Positions 8,197 through 16,426 of a stretch of 39,582 bases of DNA are shown here, one piece after another. Positions within the stretch are counted from its first letter, which is position 1, and every line of letters starts with the position of its first letter. Location of the stretch: positions 1-39,582 of the forward strand of contig CAZIDL010000017.1 of NCBI GenBank assembly GCA_964537825.1, read 5' to 3'. Source of the DNA: CAZIDL01 sp964537825 (GTDB taxonomy: Bacteria > Bacteroidota > Bacteroidia > Flavobacteriales_D > CAYVSK01). Made by a program: the position numbers and the translations under genes. Under the pieces are notes generated by a model. The model was not told the DNA's origin. It ran no database searches and saw only the letters and a program-made list of their open reading frames with translations.

Positions 8197-11100
8197 ATGG
8201 AACCCCCAGAAACAGCTACCCGCCTCCGGACCCTTTTCATCTTCATTTTTGCCCTTCTTTTCTCGAAAATGGGTCATGCGACCCATGCTCAGGGAGCTGA
8301 TCTTACTTACACCTGCTTGGGCAATGGGGAGTATGAGCTAAGGGTCTCTTTTTATCGTGATTGTGAAGGGATCGATGCTCCCAATAGTATCACGGTGGAC
8401 GCCAGTTCGGATCAATGCAACGAGGATCTGGATGTTACGCTCGATCAGGTCCAGGGGACCGGTCAGGACGTTACACCGATCTGTGATGCGGACAGTACGG
8501 AATGTAACGGTGGAAGTAATCCGGGGGTTGAAGAGTACGTTTATACGGGCACCGTTACATTGCCCCAGCAATGCCCGGATTGGAACTTCGATTTCAGCGT
8601 CTGTTGTCGGAACAATGCCATTACGACGATCGATGATCCCAACAATGAAGAGATCCATCTGAACGCGCAACTGGACAACCAGAACTATCCCTGTAACAAT
8701 TCGCCCAGCTTCTCCAATCCCCCGGTCCCTTACATCTGTGTAGGGGAGACCTATTGCTTCAATCACGGAGCTCAGGACCCCGACGGGGATTCCCTTTCCT
8801 ACAGTCTCGTCACTCCCACCAGCGGCCAGAACGGAAGCACGGTCACCTATAAGAACGGTTATTCAGCCCAACAACCGCTCAATTCCAGTCCGTCGGTCAG
8901 CATCGATCCTGTGACCGGCGATATCTGTATGACACCGACCCAACAGGACGTCACTGTTATGCAGGTCCAAGTAAAGGAATGGCGGAACGGTCAGGTCATC
9001 GGTACCATCAACAGGGACATCCAGGTCCAGGTGATCCCTTGCTCCAATAACCTGCCCTATTTGAGCGGCATCGATGGGAGCGGGGATTATCAAATGGATG
9101 TTTGTGCGGGAGAGAATGTCTATTTCGAGATCCCCTCCTTCGATGCCGACTCTTCCCAAGACCTTACCCTTAGTTGGGATCAGGGCATTGCTTCGGGCCA
9201 ATTCGATGCAGGTCAGGGAATGCGGCCTACTGCCAATTTTCAATGGACCCCTGGCTGGCAACATGTTGGGAACGGCCCCCATTGCTTCACCGTGGAGGTT
9301 GAGGATGATAACTGCCCCCTGAACGGAAGCCAGGTTTATTCCTTTTGCTTGACCGTTCATGGTATCGATAGCCTCGACCTTAGTTCAAGTCCGGCCAATT
9401 GCGGTGCGTCTAACGGAAAAGCCAGTGTGGACACCGTCTATGGTGCTAGTGGTCCCTTCGACTACCAATGGACTCCGAACAAAGGCAATGCTCAATCCGC
9501 GAATTACAACGGGATCCCGGCCGATACCTACACGGTCCAGGTCACGGACCCCTACGGGTGTACAGCGGAGGACAGCATCACTGTGGGTCCGGGCTCATTG
9601 CCGGGTAACCTTAGCGTCACGTCAACGCCCCCTTCATGCGATGGCGGAAGTGATGGGACGGCTACCGTCCAGGTTCAGGGCGGAAAAGGGCCGTACCAAT
9701 ACAGCTGGTCGAACGGAGACAGCACCCAAACTGCCGATAGTTTGAGTGCGGGATCTTACTACGTTGACGTTTTCACTTCTGATGGCTGCCATTCCTCGGA
9801 CACGGTGACGATCCAGGATCCTGCAGCGCTCACCCTTTCACTGGATTCCTTGAGCATGCCCCTTTGCCATGGTGATAGCAATGGCTATGCGGCCGTTTCG
9901 GCAAATGGAGGGACTGCTCCGTACGATTTCCAGTGGTCCGGTCTTCCCCAACAGAACAGCTCTCAGACTAACCAACTATATGCGGGCCAACATACGGTCA
10001 CGGTTGTAGATGCCAATGGGTGTACCGAACAGGTGAGCTTCACTATGAATGAGCCCGCTCCGCTCACTTCTTCGATCAGTACAAAGAACGTTGATTGTTA
10101 TGGAGGAACGAGTGGGTCCGCTACCGTTACAGGAAAAGGTGGAACAGCCCCCTATCAATACGATTGGCAAGGGACCGGATCCCAACAGGCCACCCTCAGT
10201 AATGTGCCTGCTGGACAATACGTGGTAGAGGTCAGCGATCAGAACGGTTGCACCAATTACGACACCGCTCATATCGGACAGCCTGCTCCCTTGTCGGTCG
10301 ATACCCTTGGGATAACACCCGTTACCTGTCACGGTGGTGAGGACGGAAGTATTTCCGTAGCCGTGAACGGTGGTACAGCTCCCTACAACTACAATTGGAG
10401 CAATATCAACCAGTCCGGACCACAGGTCAGTGGCCTTCAGGCCGCCACTTATATCCTCGAAGTGACGGATGCCAATGGCTGTGCTATCCTCGATAGTTTC
10501 CAGGTCCAGGAGCCCGCTCCACTGCAGGTGCAGGTGGGACAGATCTTCGATGTTTCATGCCACAACGGGAGCGATGGGATGGCAACAGCCTCCGCTTCAG
10601 GTGGCACAGGTCCCTATTCCTTCACCTGGGATCTCGATAGTCCGCAGACGGGCAAAAGTGCATTCGGCTTGTCGGCCGGGAATTATTCAGTAATGGTCAC
10701 AGATGCGGAAGGGTGTCAGGCCACTACCAACTTCCAAGTGGGTGAGCCAGCTCCGATCGAGGTTCAGTTGACACCAGTTGCCGATACCATTTGTCCCGGA
10801 GACAGCGTTGATCTCAACGCATCAGCTAGCGGCGGCAATGGCCAATACATCTACGTCTGGAGCCAGGGGCTTGGAACGGGTGCTTCGCACACTGTTGCGC
10901 CTTCCCAGAGCACGGACTATGACGTGATCGCCTACGATACCAGCGGTTGTGCCTCTTCGGAGCGTACCGTGGAGATCGCGGTCAGGCGGCTCGACCGTAA
11001 AGCATTCGGCACCAAGGGTGGTGATCCCGTTTGCCATGGTGAGATGGCTTCCATAAGCGCTTATTATAGCAAGGAAGGAGGAGGTATCAGCTTCCAGTGG

Positions 11101-12003
11101 GACCAGGGTATCGGAACCGGCTCCGGTCCCCACCACGTCCTTCCTGGTGATACGACCACCTATAGTGTGACCGTTAGCGATCAATGCCAGAACCAATTGG
11201 TGGATTCCGTTATCGTGCCGGTCCATCCGGAACCTCCAGTGGATGTTGAGGTGGATGATGCTGAGGCATGTGGGGAAGCATCGGTGGTCTGTCGGAACGA
11301 CACCACCAGGGATGTGAACACCGAGCTCGAGTGGGAGTTCAGTACAGGGGCGAGCAGTACTGTTGAAGAACCCACCCTCGAATTCAGCAATTCAGGGCAG
11401 CATACCGCTAAACTGGTGCTCACCAACCAATACGGTTGCATGAACAGCGGAAAGGATGATTTTTCTGTAAAGGTTCATCCCATGCCATCCGCAGATTTCG
11501 AGGTAAGCCCCGATCGCAAGGTCTCGATCATGGAACCCGAGGCCCGCTTCCATTACAATGATCCCCATGCGATCGAATGGGCTTTCGCCTTCGGGGATGG
11601 CGACAGTTCGCAAAAGCGGGATCCTGTTCACCGTTACGATGAAGTGGGCACTTATCCGGTCACACTGACCGCACGGACCCTCCATGGGTGCGAGGCTCAA
11701 CATACGGAAGAGTTCGTGGTCGAGGACCGCTTTACTTACTACGTCCCCAATGCTTTCAGTCCTGACGGGGATGGAAAGAACGATGAATTCGACGGAAAAG
11801 GTGCTGGATATACAGCGCGGAAGATGATGATCTTCAACCGTTGGGGTGAGCTGATCTTCGAATCCACTGATCCTGATGTCGATTGGGACGGAACGGTGAA
11901 AGGCGAGAAGGTTAAGCCGGACGTTTACGTTTACAAGATCAAGGTGAAGGACCACAAGGGGAATTGGCACGAGAAGAAGGGACATGTGACCGTGGTCCGC
12001 TGA
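8197..12003 (+). CDS. Large secreted protein with SprB repeats and T9SS type B sorting domain
   Basis: A 1268-residue cell-surface or secreted protein. The ATG at 8197 gives a signal peptide (hydrophobic LFIFIFALLF, cleavage near HAQG). The TTG at 8176 only adds seven residues. After a Cys-rich N-terminal domain (about 30-300, with YRDC, FSVCCRNNA and DPDGDSLSYSL) and a second domain to about 395, six consecutive SprB-type repeats of 75-80 residues follow (about 395-860). Each has C(H/D/Y)GGxxGxA, GG(T/K)xPYxYxW, AGxYxVxVxDxxGC and the linker EPAPL. PKD-like domains follow, including FGDGDSSQ. The end is the gliding-associated CHU_C domain (YVPNAFSPDGDGKNDEF, IFNRWGELIFES, WDG, KPDVYVYKI), the type B signal for the type IX secretion system. 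It is a likely adhesin, with ligand unknown. Confidence 0.92.
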   Translation: MEPPETATRLRTLFIFIFALLFSKMGHATHAQGADLTYTCLGNGEYELRVSFYRDCEGIDAPNSITVDASSDQCNEDLDVTLDQVQGTGQDVTPICDADSTECNGGSNPGVEEYVYTGTVTLPQQCPDWNFDFSVCCRNNAITTIDDPNNEEIHLNAQLDNQNYPCNNSPSFSNPPVPYICVGETYCFNHGAQDPDGDSLSYSLVTPTSGQNGSTVTYKNGYSAQQPLNSSPSVSIDPVTGDICMTPTQQDVTVMQVQVKEWRNGQVIGTINRDIQVQVIPCSNNLPYLSGIDGSGDYQMDVCAGENVYFEIPSFDADSSQDLTLSWDQGIASGQFDAGQGMRPTANFQWTPGWQHVGNGPHCFTVEVEDDNCPLNGSQVYSFCLTVHGIDSLDLSSSPANCGASNGKASVDTVYGASGPFDYQWTPNKGNAQSANYNGIPADTYTVQVTDPYGCTAEDSITVGPGSLPGNLSVTSTPPSCDGGSDGTATVQVQGGKGPYQYSWSNGDSTQTADSLSAGSYYVDVFTSDGCHSSDTVTIQDPAALTLSLDSLSMPLCHGDSNGYAAVSANGGTAPYDFQWSGLPQQNSSQTNQLYAGQHTVTVVDANGCTEQVSFTMNEPAPLTSSISTKNVDCYGGTSGSATVTGKGGTAPYQYDWQGTGSQQATLSNVPAGQYVVEVSDQNGCTNYDTAHIGQPAPLSVDTLGITPVTCHGGEDGSISVAVNGGTAPYNYNWSNINQSGPQVSGLQAATYILEVTDANGCAILDSFQVQEPAPLQVQVGQIFDVSCHNGSDGMATASASGGTGPYSFTWDLDSPQTGKSAFGLSAGNYSVMVTDAEGCQATTNFQVGEPAPIEVQLTPVADTICPGDSVDLNASASGGNGQYIYVWSQGLGTGASHTVAPSQSTDYDVIAYDTSGCASSERTVEIAVRRLDRKAFGTKGGDPVCHGEMASISAYYSKEGGGISFQWDQGIGTGSGPHHVLPGDTTTYSVTVSDQCQNQLVDSVIVPVHPEPPVDVEVDDAEACGEASVVCRNDTTRDVNTELEWEFSTGASSTVEEPTLEFSNSGQHTAKLVLTNQYGCMNSGKDDFSVKVHPMPSADFEVSPDRKVSIMEPEARFHYNDPHAIEWAFAFGDGDSSQKRDPVHRYDEVGTYPVTLTARTLHGCEAQHTEEFVVEDRFTYYVPNAFSPDGDGKNDEFDGKGAGYTARKMMIFNRWGELIFESTDPDVDWDGTVKGEKVKPDVYVYKIKVKDHKGNWHEKKGHVTVVR

Positions 12004-12023
12004 ATGCCTCCTCTCCGTTGAAT

Positions 12024-12058
12024 AAAAAAGCCCGCAGGGAATCCGTGCGGGCTTTTTT
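12024..12058. terminator. Bidirectional intrinsic terminator
   Basis: A perfect 13-bp inverted repeat: 12024-12036 (AAAAAAGCCCGCA) and 12046-12058 (TGCGGGCTTTTTT), with a 9-base loop. It ends in a T-run on both strands and lies between the convergent T9SS cargo gene and thiE. It should stop transcription from both sides. Confidence 0.9.
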
Positions 12059-12081
12059 AGGCAGCAATGAGGTCGGCGGGT

Positions 12082-12729
12082 TCACGAGCTTCTCCCTTTT
12101 TCGAGCGCTTCGAGGAGATCAGCCGTCCTGCGTACGGGATCTTTCGCTTCGGTGATGTTCGAGCTTACAGCGATCCCAAAGACCCCTATTCTCAGGAGTT
12201 CTGAAATATCGCTTTTTTGGATGCCCCCGATCGCAAGGATGGGTGTTCGGATCCCCTTCTCCTTGATCCCTTCCATGATCTGTCGATAACCTTCGAGCCC
12301 GAGAATAGGGCTCAAGGCTTTTTTCGTACGCGTGTTCCGGAAGGGGCCGCAGCCGATATAATCCGTGAGCGGAGCGAGTTCCTCTACGCGTTCGGAACGA
12401 TCGGCCGTTCCCCCTATCAAAGCCTTCTGACCCAGTATATTCCTGGCCTTATCCGGATTCATGTCCTTTTCGCCGAGATGGACGCCGTCCGCTTCCACTT
12501 CTTTCACCATTTCCACTCGGTCGTCGAGGATAAGGGCGCAGTCGTTCCGCTCGGTTATCTCTCTTGCACGCAAGGCGATCTCATGGAAACCTTTCTCGTC
12601 GGGCTTCTTGATCCTGAGTTGGACCCAACGGGCCCCTCCTTTGCAGAAAGCTTCCACTTGTTCTAGGATCGAAAGGCTTGACCCTTCGTTGGTTATGGGT
12701 TGTAAACGGGCTATGCGCTTGCGTTCCAC
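12082..12729 (-). CDS. thiE: Thiamine-phosphate synthase
   Basis: A 215-residue (beta/alpha)8 enzyme that joins HMP-pyrophosphate to the thiazole phosphate carboxylate to make thiamine phosphate. Family motifs are in order: WVQLRIKKPDEKG (usual QLREK), LILDDRVEMVKEVEADGVHLGEKDM, GGTADRSERVEE, DYIGCGPFRNTRTKK...LGLEGY and PILAIGGI with GIAVSSNI. The start is a GTG at 12729; no ATG lies near the conserved N-terminus. Its 5' end overlaps the 3' end of the TenI-like gene by 19 bases, so the pair is co-transcribed and probably translationally coupled. The bidirectional terminator lies just downstream. Confidence 0.88.
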   Translation of the reverse strand: MERKRIARLQPITNEGSSLSILEQVEAFCKGGARWVQLRIKKPDEKGFHEIALRAREITERNDCALILDDRVEMVKEVEADGVHLGEKDMNPDKARNILGQKALIGGTADRSERVEELAPLTDYIGCGPFRNTRTKKALSPILGLEGYRQIMEGIKEKGIRTPILAIGGIQKSDISELLRIGVFGIAVSSNITEAKDPVRRTADLLEALEKGRSS

Positions 12730-13334
12730 TGCTCAAGCTCCTTTTGGTAAACTTCGAACGTCTGAAGGGCCTTATCTTGACCGTCTGTCCGGAAACGTTC
12801 CCATATACCGCCTAGAACCGCTATCCCATCGAACCCTGATCGGGCAGCTTCTGAAACCCTTTCTGGCAGGATGCCACCGAGGGCATAGAGTTCGAAGGGA
12901 TACTGTTTTCCCCGGACCCATTGTTCAACCTTTTCGGGAGGGGTGGTGGGATGATCCCCTTCTTTGGAAAGCGCTGGGAAGATCGGGCTTAGGATCACCC
13001 GGTCGACGGACTCCTCCACTTCTTCCAATGCTTCCGGATCATGGACAGCACGGGAAAAGATGAGGTCCCCTTTTGGAAAAGAAGGGATCTCCTGCGTGTA
13101 GGAGTTGAAATGCACGCCCTTGAGCTTGAAGCTTCGGACGAGGTAATGATGGTGATGGAGGACGATGCGTTGGTGATATTCCGGTGGGATCCGCTTGAGA
13201 AAGTCGAGCAACTCTTGTTCGGTGGCATCGTATTTCCTGAGGTGAAGGTTCTGGAGGCCACGTTCGAAAAGCTCGGTAATGAATTCTTGCTCCCCTTCAA
13301 GCGGTTCCGGATAAGTGATCAGGATCATCTCCAT
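12711..13334 (-). CDS. ThiE/TenI-like protein, possible thiazole tautomerase
   Basis: A divergent member of the thiamine-phosphate synthase/TenI superfamily, about 205-207 residues. The frame opens at 13358, but the natural starts are the ATGs at 13334 or 13328 (MILITYPEPLEGEQEF). Fold markers remain (LHLRK, RVILSPIF, LYALGGI, GFDGIAVLGGIW). The phosphate and pyrimidine motifs are altered: ADGVHLG is replaced by LKGVHFN, and GPxxxTxTK by SPIFPALSKEGDH. This suggests a TenI-type thiazole tautomerase, or a duplicated and specialised ThiE, rather than a second synthase. A box TAAATTCG ends five bases before the ATG at 13334, hinting at a leaderless transcript. It diverges from the riboswitch-controlled thiD operon and has no aptamer of its own. 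Confidence 0.75.
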   Translation of the reverse strand: MEMILITYPEPLEGEQEFITELFERGLQNLHLRKYDATEQELLDFLKRIPPEYHQRIVLHHHHYLVRSFKLKGVHFNSYTQEIPSFPKGDLIFSRAVHDPEALEEVEESVDRVILSPIFPALSKEGDHPTTPPEKVEQWVRGKQYPFELYALGGILPERVSEAARSGFDGIAVLGGIWERFRTDGQDKALQTFEVYQKELEQWNASA

Positions 13335-13412
13335 GAAGCCGAATTTAGGGCAGCTCATGGGCTTCGTCCCCTTTTATGGACGCGGTTCTCTAAAGCGTTT
13401 GTAACTTAGCGA

Positions 13413-13522
13413 TGAACGAACCGGGGTGCCTTACGCTCAAGGCTGAGAAAAGACCCGTTCCTTCAGGGGCTGATCCCCAGAAGGTGGAACCTGCACCGGA
13501 TCATTCCGGCGAAGGGAGTTCA
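13413..13522 (+). ncRNA. TPP riboswitch (THI element)
   Basis: The conserved thiamine pyrophosphate aptamer is readable in order: P1 arm TGAAC (13413-13417), GGGGTGCC (13423-13430), GGCTGAGA (13441-13448), ACCCG (13453-13457), ACCTGCACCGGATCATTCCGG (13489-13509, close to the ACCTGATCCGGATAATGCCGG consensus), CGAAGGGA and the closing arm GTTCA (13518-13522). Between ACCCG and ACCTG is an extra helix, CCTTC-A-GGGG-CTGAT-CCCC-A-GAAGG (13460-13484). It lies 45 bases before thiD and should switch the operon off when TPP is abundant. No intrinsic terminator follows it, so control of translation initiation is more likely. Confidence 0.92.
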
Positions 13523-13566
13523 ACGAGATCCTTTCCCAGAGCGTTCCGAGCTCCGGTCCTAAATCT

Positions 13567-14382
13567 ATGTCCATGGAACGTACTCCAAAGGCCCTGACCA
13601 TCGCTGGGTCGGATAGTGGTGGAGGGGCAGGGGTTCAGGCCGATCTGAAGACTTTCACGGTTCTCCGATGTTATGGTACTTCGGCTATTACAGCACTTAC
13701 TGCCCAGAACACAAAAGGGGTGGAAGGGATCCATCCGGTCCCTCCCCCATTCCTTCGCCAGCAGATCGATGCGGTCTTGAAGGATATCGGCACCGACGCT
13801 CTGAAGATCGGGATGCTGCACAGCAGTGAAGTGGTCCGGACGGTCAAAGCGGCCATCGAAGCGCATCAGGTGCCGAACGTTGTCCTGGACCCGGTCATGG
13901 TAGCAAAAAGCGGTGACCGGCTATTGGAGAAGGATGCTGAAGATTCCCTCCGGGAGGAGTTGCTTCCACAGGTGGACCTTCTGACACCGAACCTACCGGA
14001 AGCGGAAGTCCTACTCGGCCGTAAGTTCGAGCAGGAGAACCTTGAGGACGTCGTTCGCAGTATTGCGGAATTAGGGCCGCGAGTGGTCCTTTTGAAAGGA
14101 GGACATCGGGGTGGGGAACGGAGCGATGACCTTCTTTATGAAAAGGAGGCGGACCGAGCTTTAAGCTTCGGAGCTGAGCGGATCGACACCCCTAACACCC
14201 ACGGGACCGGATGTACTTTGTCAGCTGCAATAGCGGCTGAACTCGCTAAAGGGTCAGGTTTTCAGGAAGCCGTAGAAAGCGCAAAAGAATTCCTTACAAG
14301 TGCTTTGAAAGCTGGGAACTCCCTTAAGGTCGGAGAAGGAAAAGGCCCCGTGGATCATCTGTACAATATCCGGACATGTTAA
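13567..14382 (+). CDS. thiD: Hydroxymethylpyrimidine/phosphomethylpyrimidine kinase
   Basis: A 271-residue ribokinase-fold enzyme that phosphorylates HMP and HMP-phosphate to HMP-pyrophosphate. Motifs seen are ALTIAGSDSGGGAGVQADLKTF at the N-terminus, the substrate loop after CYGTSAITALTAQNT, LKIGMLHS, VLDPVMVAKSG, LTPNLPEAE, VLLKGGH and the anion-hole/catalytic HGTGCTLSAAIAAELAKG (about residues 215-232). The length is normal. ATGs at 13567 and 13573 are both possible; no strong Shine-Dalgarno is present, as is common in Bacteroidota. It is the first gene of the riboswitch-led operon and overlaps tenA by seven bases. Confidence 0.94.
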   Translation: MSMERTPKALTIAGSDSGGGAGVQADLKTFTVLRCYGTSAITALTAQNTKGVEGIHPVPPPFLRQQIDAVLKDIGTDALKIGMLHSSEVVRTVKAAIEAHQVPNVVLDPVMVAKSGDRLLEKDAEDSLREELLPQVDLLTPNLPEAEVLLGRKFEQENLEDVVRSIAELGPRVVLLKGGHRGGERSDDLLYEKEADRALSFGAERIDTPNTHGTGCTLSAAIAAELAKGSGFQEAVESAKEFLTSALKAGNSLKVGEGKGPVDHLYNIRTC

Positions 14383-15038
14383 AGGAAGATATCAAAGAAG
14401 AGCTCTGGACTGCGATCGAAGATCGTTATCAAAGGATCCTCGAGCATCCTTTCGTGAAGGAACTGAAGGCAGGGACTTTGTCCCGGGAGATCTTTGCTTT
14501 TTACATCGGACAGGATTCGCTCTACCTCCAGCAGTTCGGTCGCGCCCTTGCTTTGCTCGGTGCTCGCTCAGACCGCCCCCAGCATTTGCTCGAGTTCGCA
14601 CGCTTTGCTGCTAGTGGGATCGAAGTGGAGCGTTCGCTCCACGAGGACCTGGCCCGACGGTTCGGGGTGACCCAAAAGCCGCAGGAGATGTCGCCGACCT
14701 GCAGCAATTACACGGGCTTTTTATTGAGCACCTGTGCGTTGCAGGATAAGGCTGAAGGGATGGCCGCGGTGCTCCCATGTTTTTGGATCTACAGGGAGGT
14801 AGGAGCACATATTCATGAACGAGCGGTCCCGGAGAATCCTTACCAGGAATGGATCGATATGTACGTGAGTGAGGATTTTGACGCGCTCGTTCGCAAAGCC
14901 CTCGGTATTACGGAGGAATTGGCAGAAGAGGCTTCGCCTGAACTTCGGGATCGGATGAAGGATGCATTCGTTAAAGGTGCTCGATATGAATGGATGTTCT
15001 GGGACAGTGCTTATCGGCTGGAGGAATGGCCGATATGA
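14376..15038 (+). CDS. tenA: Aminopyrimidine aminohydrolase (thiaminase II)
   Basis: A 220-residue all-helical TenA enzyme that hydrolyses aminomethyl-pyrimidine, releasing HMP for thiamine salvage. Seen are EHPFVKELKAGTLSREIFAFYIGQDSLYLQQFGRAL at the N-terminus, the catalytic-cysteine segment AAVLPCFWIYREVG, the DMYVSEDFDALV region and the C-terminal glutamate in YEWMFWDSAYRLEEWP. It starts inside the last codons of thiD and so is translationally coupled. Its place in a thi operon supports the salvage role rather than the old label of transcriptional activator. Confidence 0.93.
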   Translation: MLKEDIKEELWTAIEDRYQRILEHPFVKELKAGTLSREIFAFYIGQDSLYLQQFGRALALLGARSDRPQHLLEFARFAASGIEVERSLHEDLARRFGVTQKPQEMSPTCSNYTGFLLSTCALQDKAEGMAAVLPCFWIYREVGAHIHERAVPENPYQEWIDMYVSEDFDALVRKALGITEELAEEASPELRDRMKDAFVKGARYEWMFWDSAYRLEEWPI

Positions 15039-15062
15039 CACGAAGGGTATGAGCGGGTCGTT

Positions 15063-16187
15063 ATGAAAAAGGAGCTGGGCATTATCGGAGGCGGTGTTAT
15101 CGGTCTCAGTATCGCATGGCAGTGCTTGCGTGCTGGTTGGGCTGTGACCGTCCTCGAGCGGGATAAAGTGGGTGAAGGCACGAGTGCGGTAGCTGCAGGG
15201 ATGCTTGCGCCGGAGGCAGAGGTTGATTTCGGAGAGGAACGTGTGATGAAGCTCGGCCAACGGAGCTTGAGCTTATATCCGGAGTTTTTGGGAGAGCTTA
15301 GGGAGGATGTTCCCAATGTTCCTGCTTTGGATACTTGTGGGACTGTATTGGTAGGAAAGGACCGGGATGATGCGGAGCGATTGAAGCAGCTCTATGAATT
15401 CCGGAAGGAATTGGGGTTGGATGTGGAGTGGTGGGGAGGAAGCCATGCCCGCGATCGATTCGAGTTGTTGAGTCCTCGTGTTAGCGCGGCGATATGGTTA
15501 CCTGATGATGCGCAGATCGAGAACCGGAGTTTGCTGGATGCTTTGAAGAGGGCGATCGAGGCGAAAGGAGGAAACCTGAAGGAAGAGAGCGAAGTAAAAG
15601 CATATGGGAAAGGGAATGATGGGAAATGGTGGGTCCGGTCTGAGAAAGGGGACGAGCATTTTCAGGAACTGTTGCTCGCAGCCGGGGCTTGGTCCGGATT
15701 TCAGAGGGAAGGGAAGAAAGGTCCGCCTTTACTCCATCCGGTCAAAGGACAGATCCTTACCCTGGGTCCGTTCGGGGGAGGTGGGCTGGATCGGATGATC
15801 CGTTCCCCGCGCGTTTACCTGGTGCCTAAAACGGATGGGACGGTCCGCGTTGGGGGTACGAGCGAGGAACTCGGTTTCGATCTCACTCCTACCGCTGGTG
15901 GCGTCCGGGAATTGCTGGAAGAAGCCTGGGAGCTGGTCCCTGCTGTTCAGGATGCACCCTTCCTTTCGGTGGATGTGGGGTTGCGTCCTTCACATCGGGA
16001 CCATCGTCCAGCGATCGGAAGGGATGAAGCGGGCTTGCTATATGCGACCGGTCACTATCGCCACGGCTTTCTTTTTGCTCCTGTTACCGCGTATGCCGTG
16101 CGGGACCTTCTGGAGGAAGGTGCTATCCGAGAACCCCTGCTCAAAGAAGAGGAAGTGGAACAGGAAGATCAGGAACAAGGGGGGTGA
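15063..16187 (+). CDS. thiO: Glycine oxidase, FAD-dependent
   Basis: A 374-residue flavoprotein oxidase of the DAO family. In the thiamine pathway it oxidises glycine to dehydroglycine (iminoacetate) with oxygen, giving ThiG its substrate. The dinucleotide-binding motif GIIGGGVIGLSIAWQCLRAG with its acidic VLERD end is at the N-terminus. It is followed by EGTSAVAAGMLAPEAE (the ThiO-type FAD loop), LLLAAGAWS, VKGQILTL and the C-terminal RPSHRDHRPAIGRDE...YATGHYRHGFLFAP. Use of ThiO instead of the radical-SAM ThiH points to aerobic thiazole synthesis. It lies 24 bases after tenA. Confidence 0.93.
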   Translation: MKKELGIIGGGVIGLSIAWQCLRAGWAVTVLERDKVGEGTSAVAAGMLAPEAEVDFGEERVMKLGQRSLSLYPEFLGELREDVPNVPALDTCGTVLVGKDRDDAERLKQLYEFRKELGLDVEWWGGSHARDRFELLSPRVSAAIWLPDDAQIENRSLLDALKRAIEAKGGNLKEESEVKAYGKGNDGKWWVRSEKGDEHFQELLLAAGAWSGFQREGKKGPPLLHPVKGQILTLGPFGGGGLDRMIRSPRVYLVPKTDGTVRVGGTSEELGFDLTPTAGGVRELLEEAWELVPAVQDAPFLSVDVGLRPSHRDHRPAIGRDEAGLLYATGHYRHGFLFAPVTAYAVRDLLEEGAIREPLLKEEEVEQEDQEQGG

Positions 16188-16217
16188 TCAGGCTGTTCCT
16201 TTACCAAATGAGGTGCT

Positions 16218-16424
16218 ATGACCATCGAACTGAACGGGGAAAGCTATCGGCTTGAAGAAGCCACGGATCTGCGCACCTTGGTGGAAAAGGTGCAGGGAGA
16301 TCAGGGTACGGCCGGTGTTGCGGTAGCGGTCGACCGTGAGGTGGTCCCTCGTTCCGAATGGGAGCGGACGAAATTGAGCGAGGGACGTTCGGTAGAGATC
16401 ATACAGGCCACTCAAGGCGGATAA
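16218..16424 (+). CDS. thiS: Sulfur carrier protein
   Basis: A 68-residue ubiquitin-like protein ending in Gly-Gly (QATQGG). It starts with the typical MTIELNGESYRLEEATDLRTLVE and has the VAVAVDREVVPRSEWERTKLSEGRSVEIIQA core. The C-terminal thiocarboxylate delivers sulfur to ThiG. No ThiF-type activating enzyme is in the window, so activation must come from a gene elsewhere. It lies 30 bases after thiO, and its stop codon is two bases before the thiG start. Confidence 0.94.
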   Translation: MTIELNGESYRLEEATDLRTLVEKVQGDQGTAGVAVAVDREVVPRSEWERTKLSEGRSVEIIQATQGG

Positions 16425-16426
16425 GG

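Noticed and set aside
13335..13412. Possible second TPP riboswitch for the TenI-like/thiE arm on the minus strand
   Set aside because: No CTGAGA, ACCTGAT-like or GAAGGGA segment is found on that strand in the available leader.
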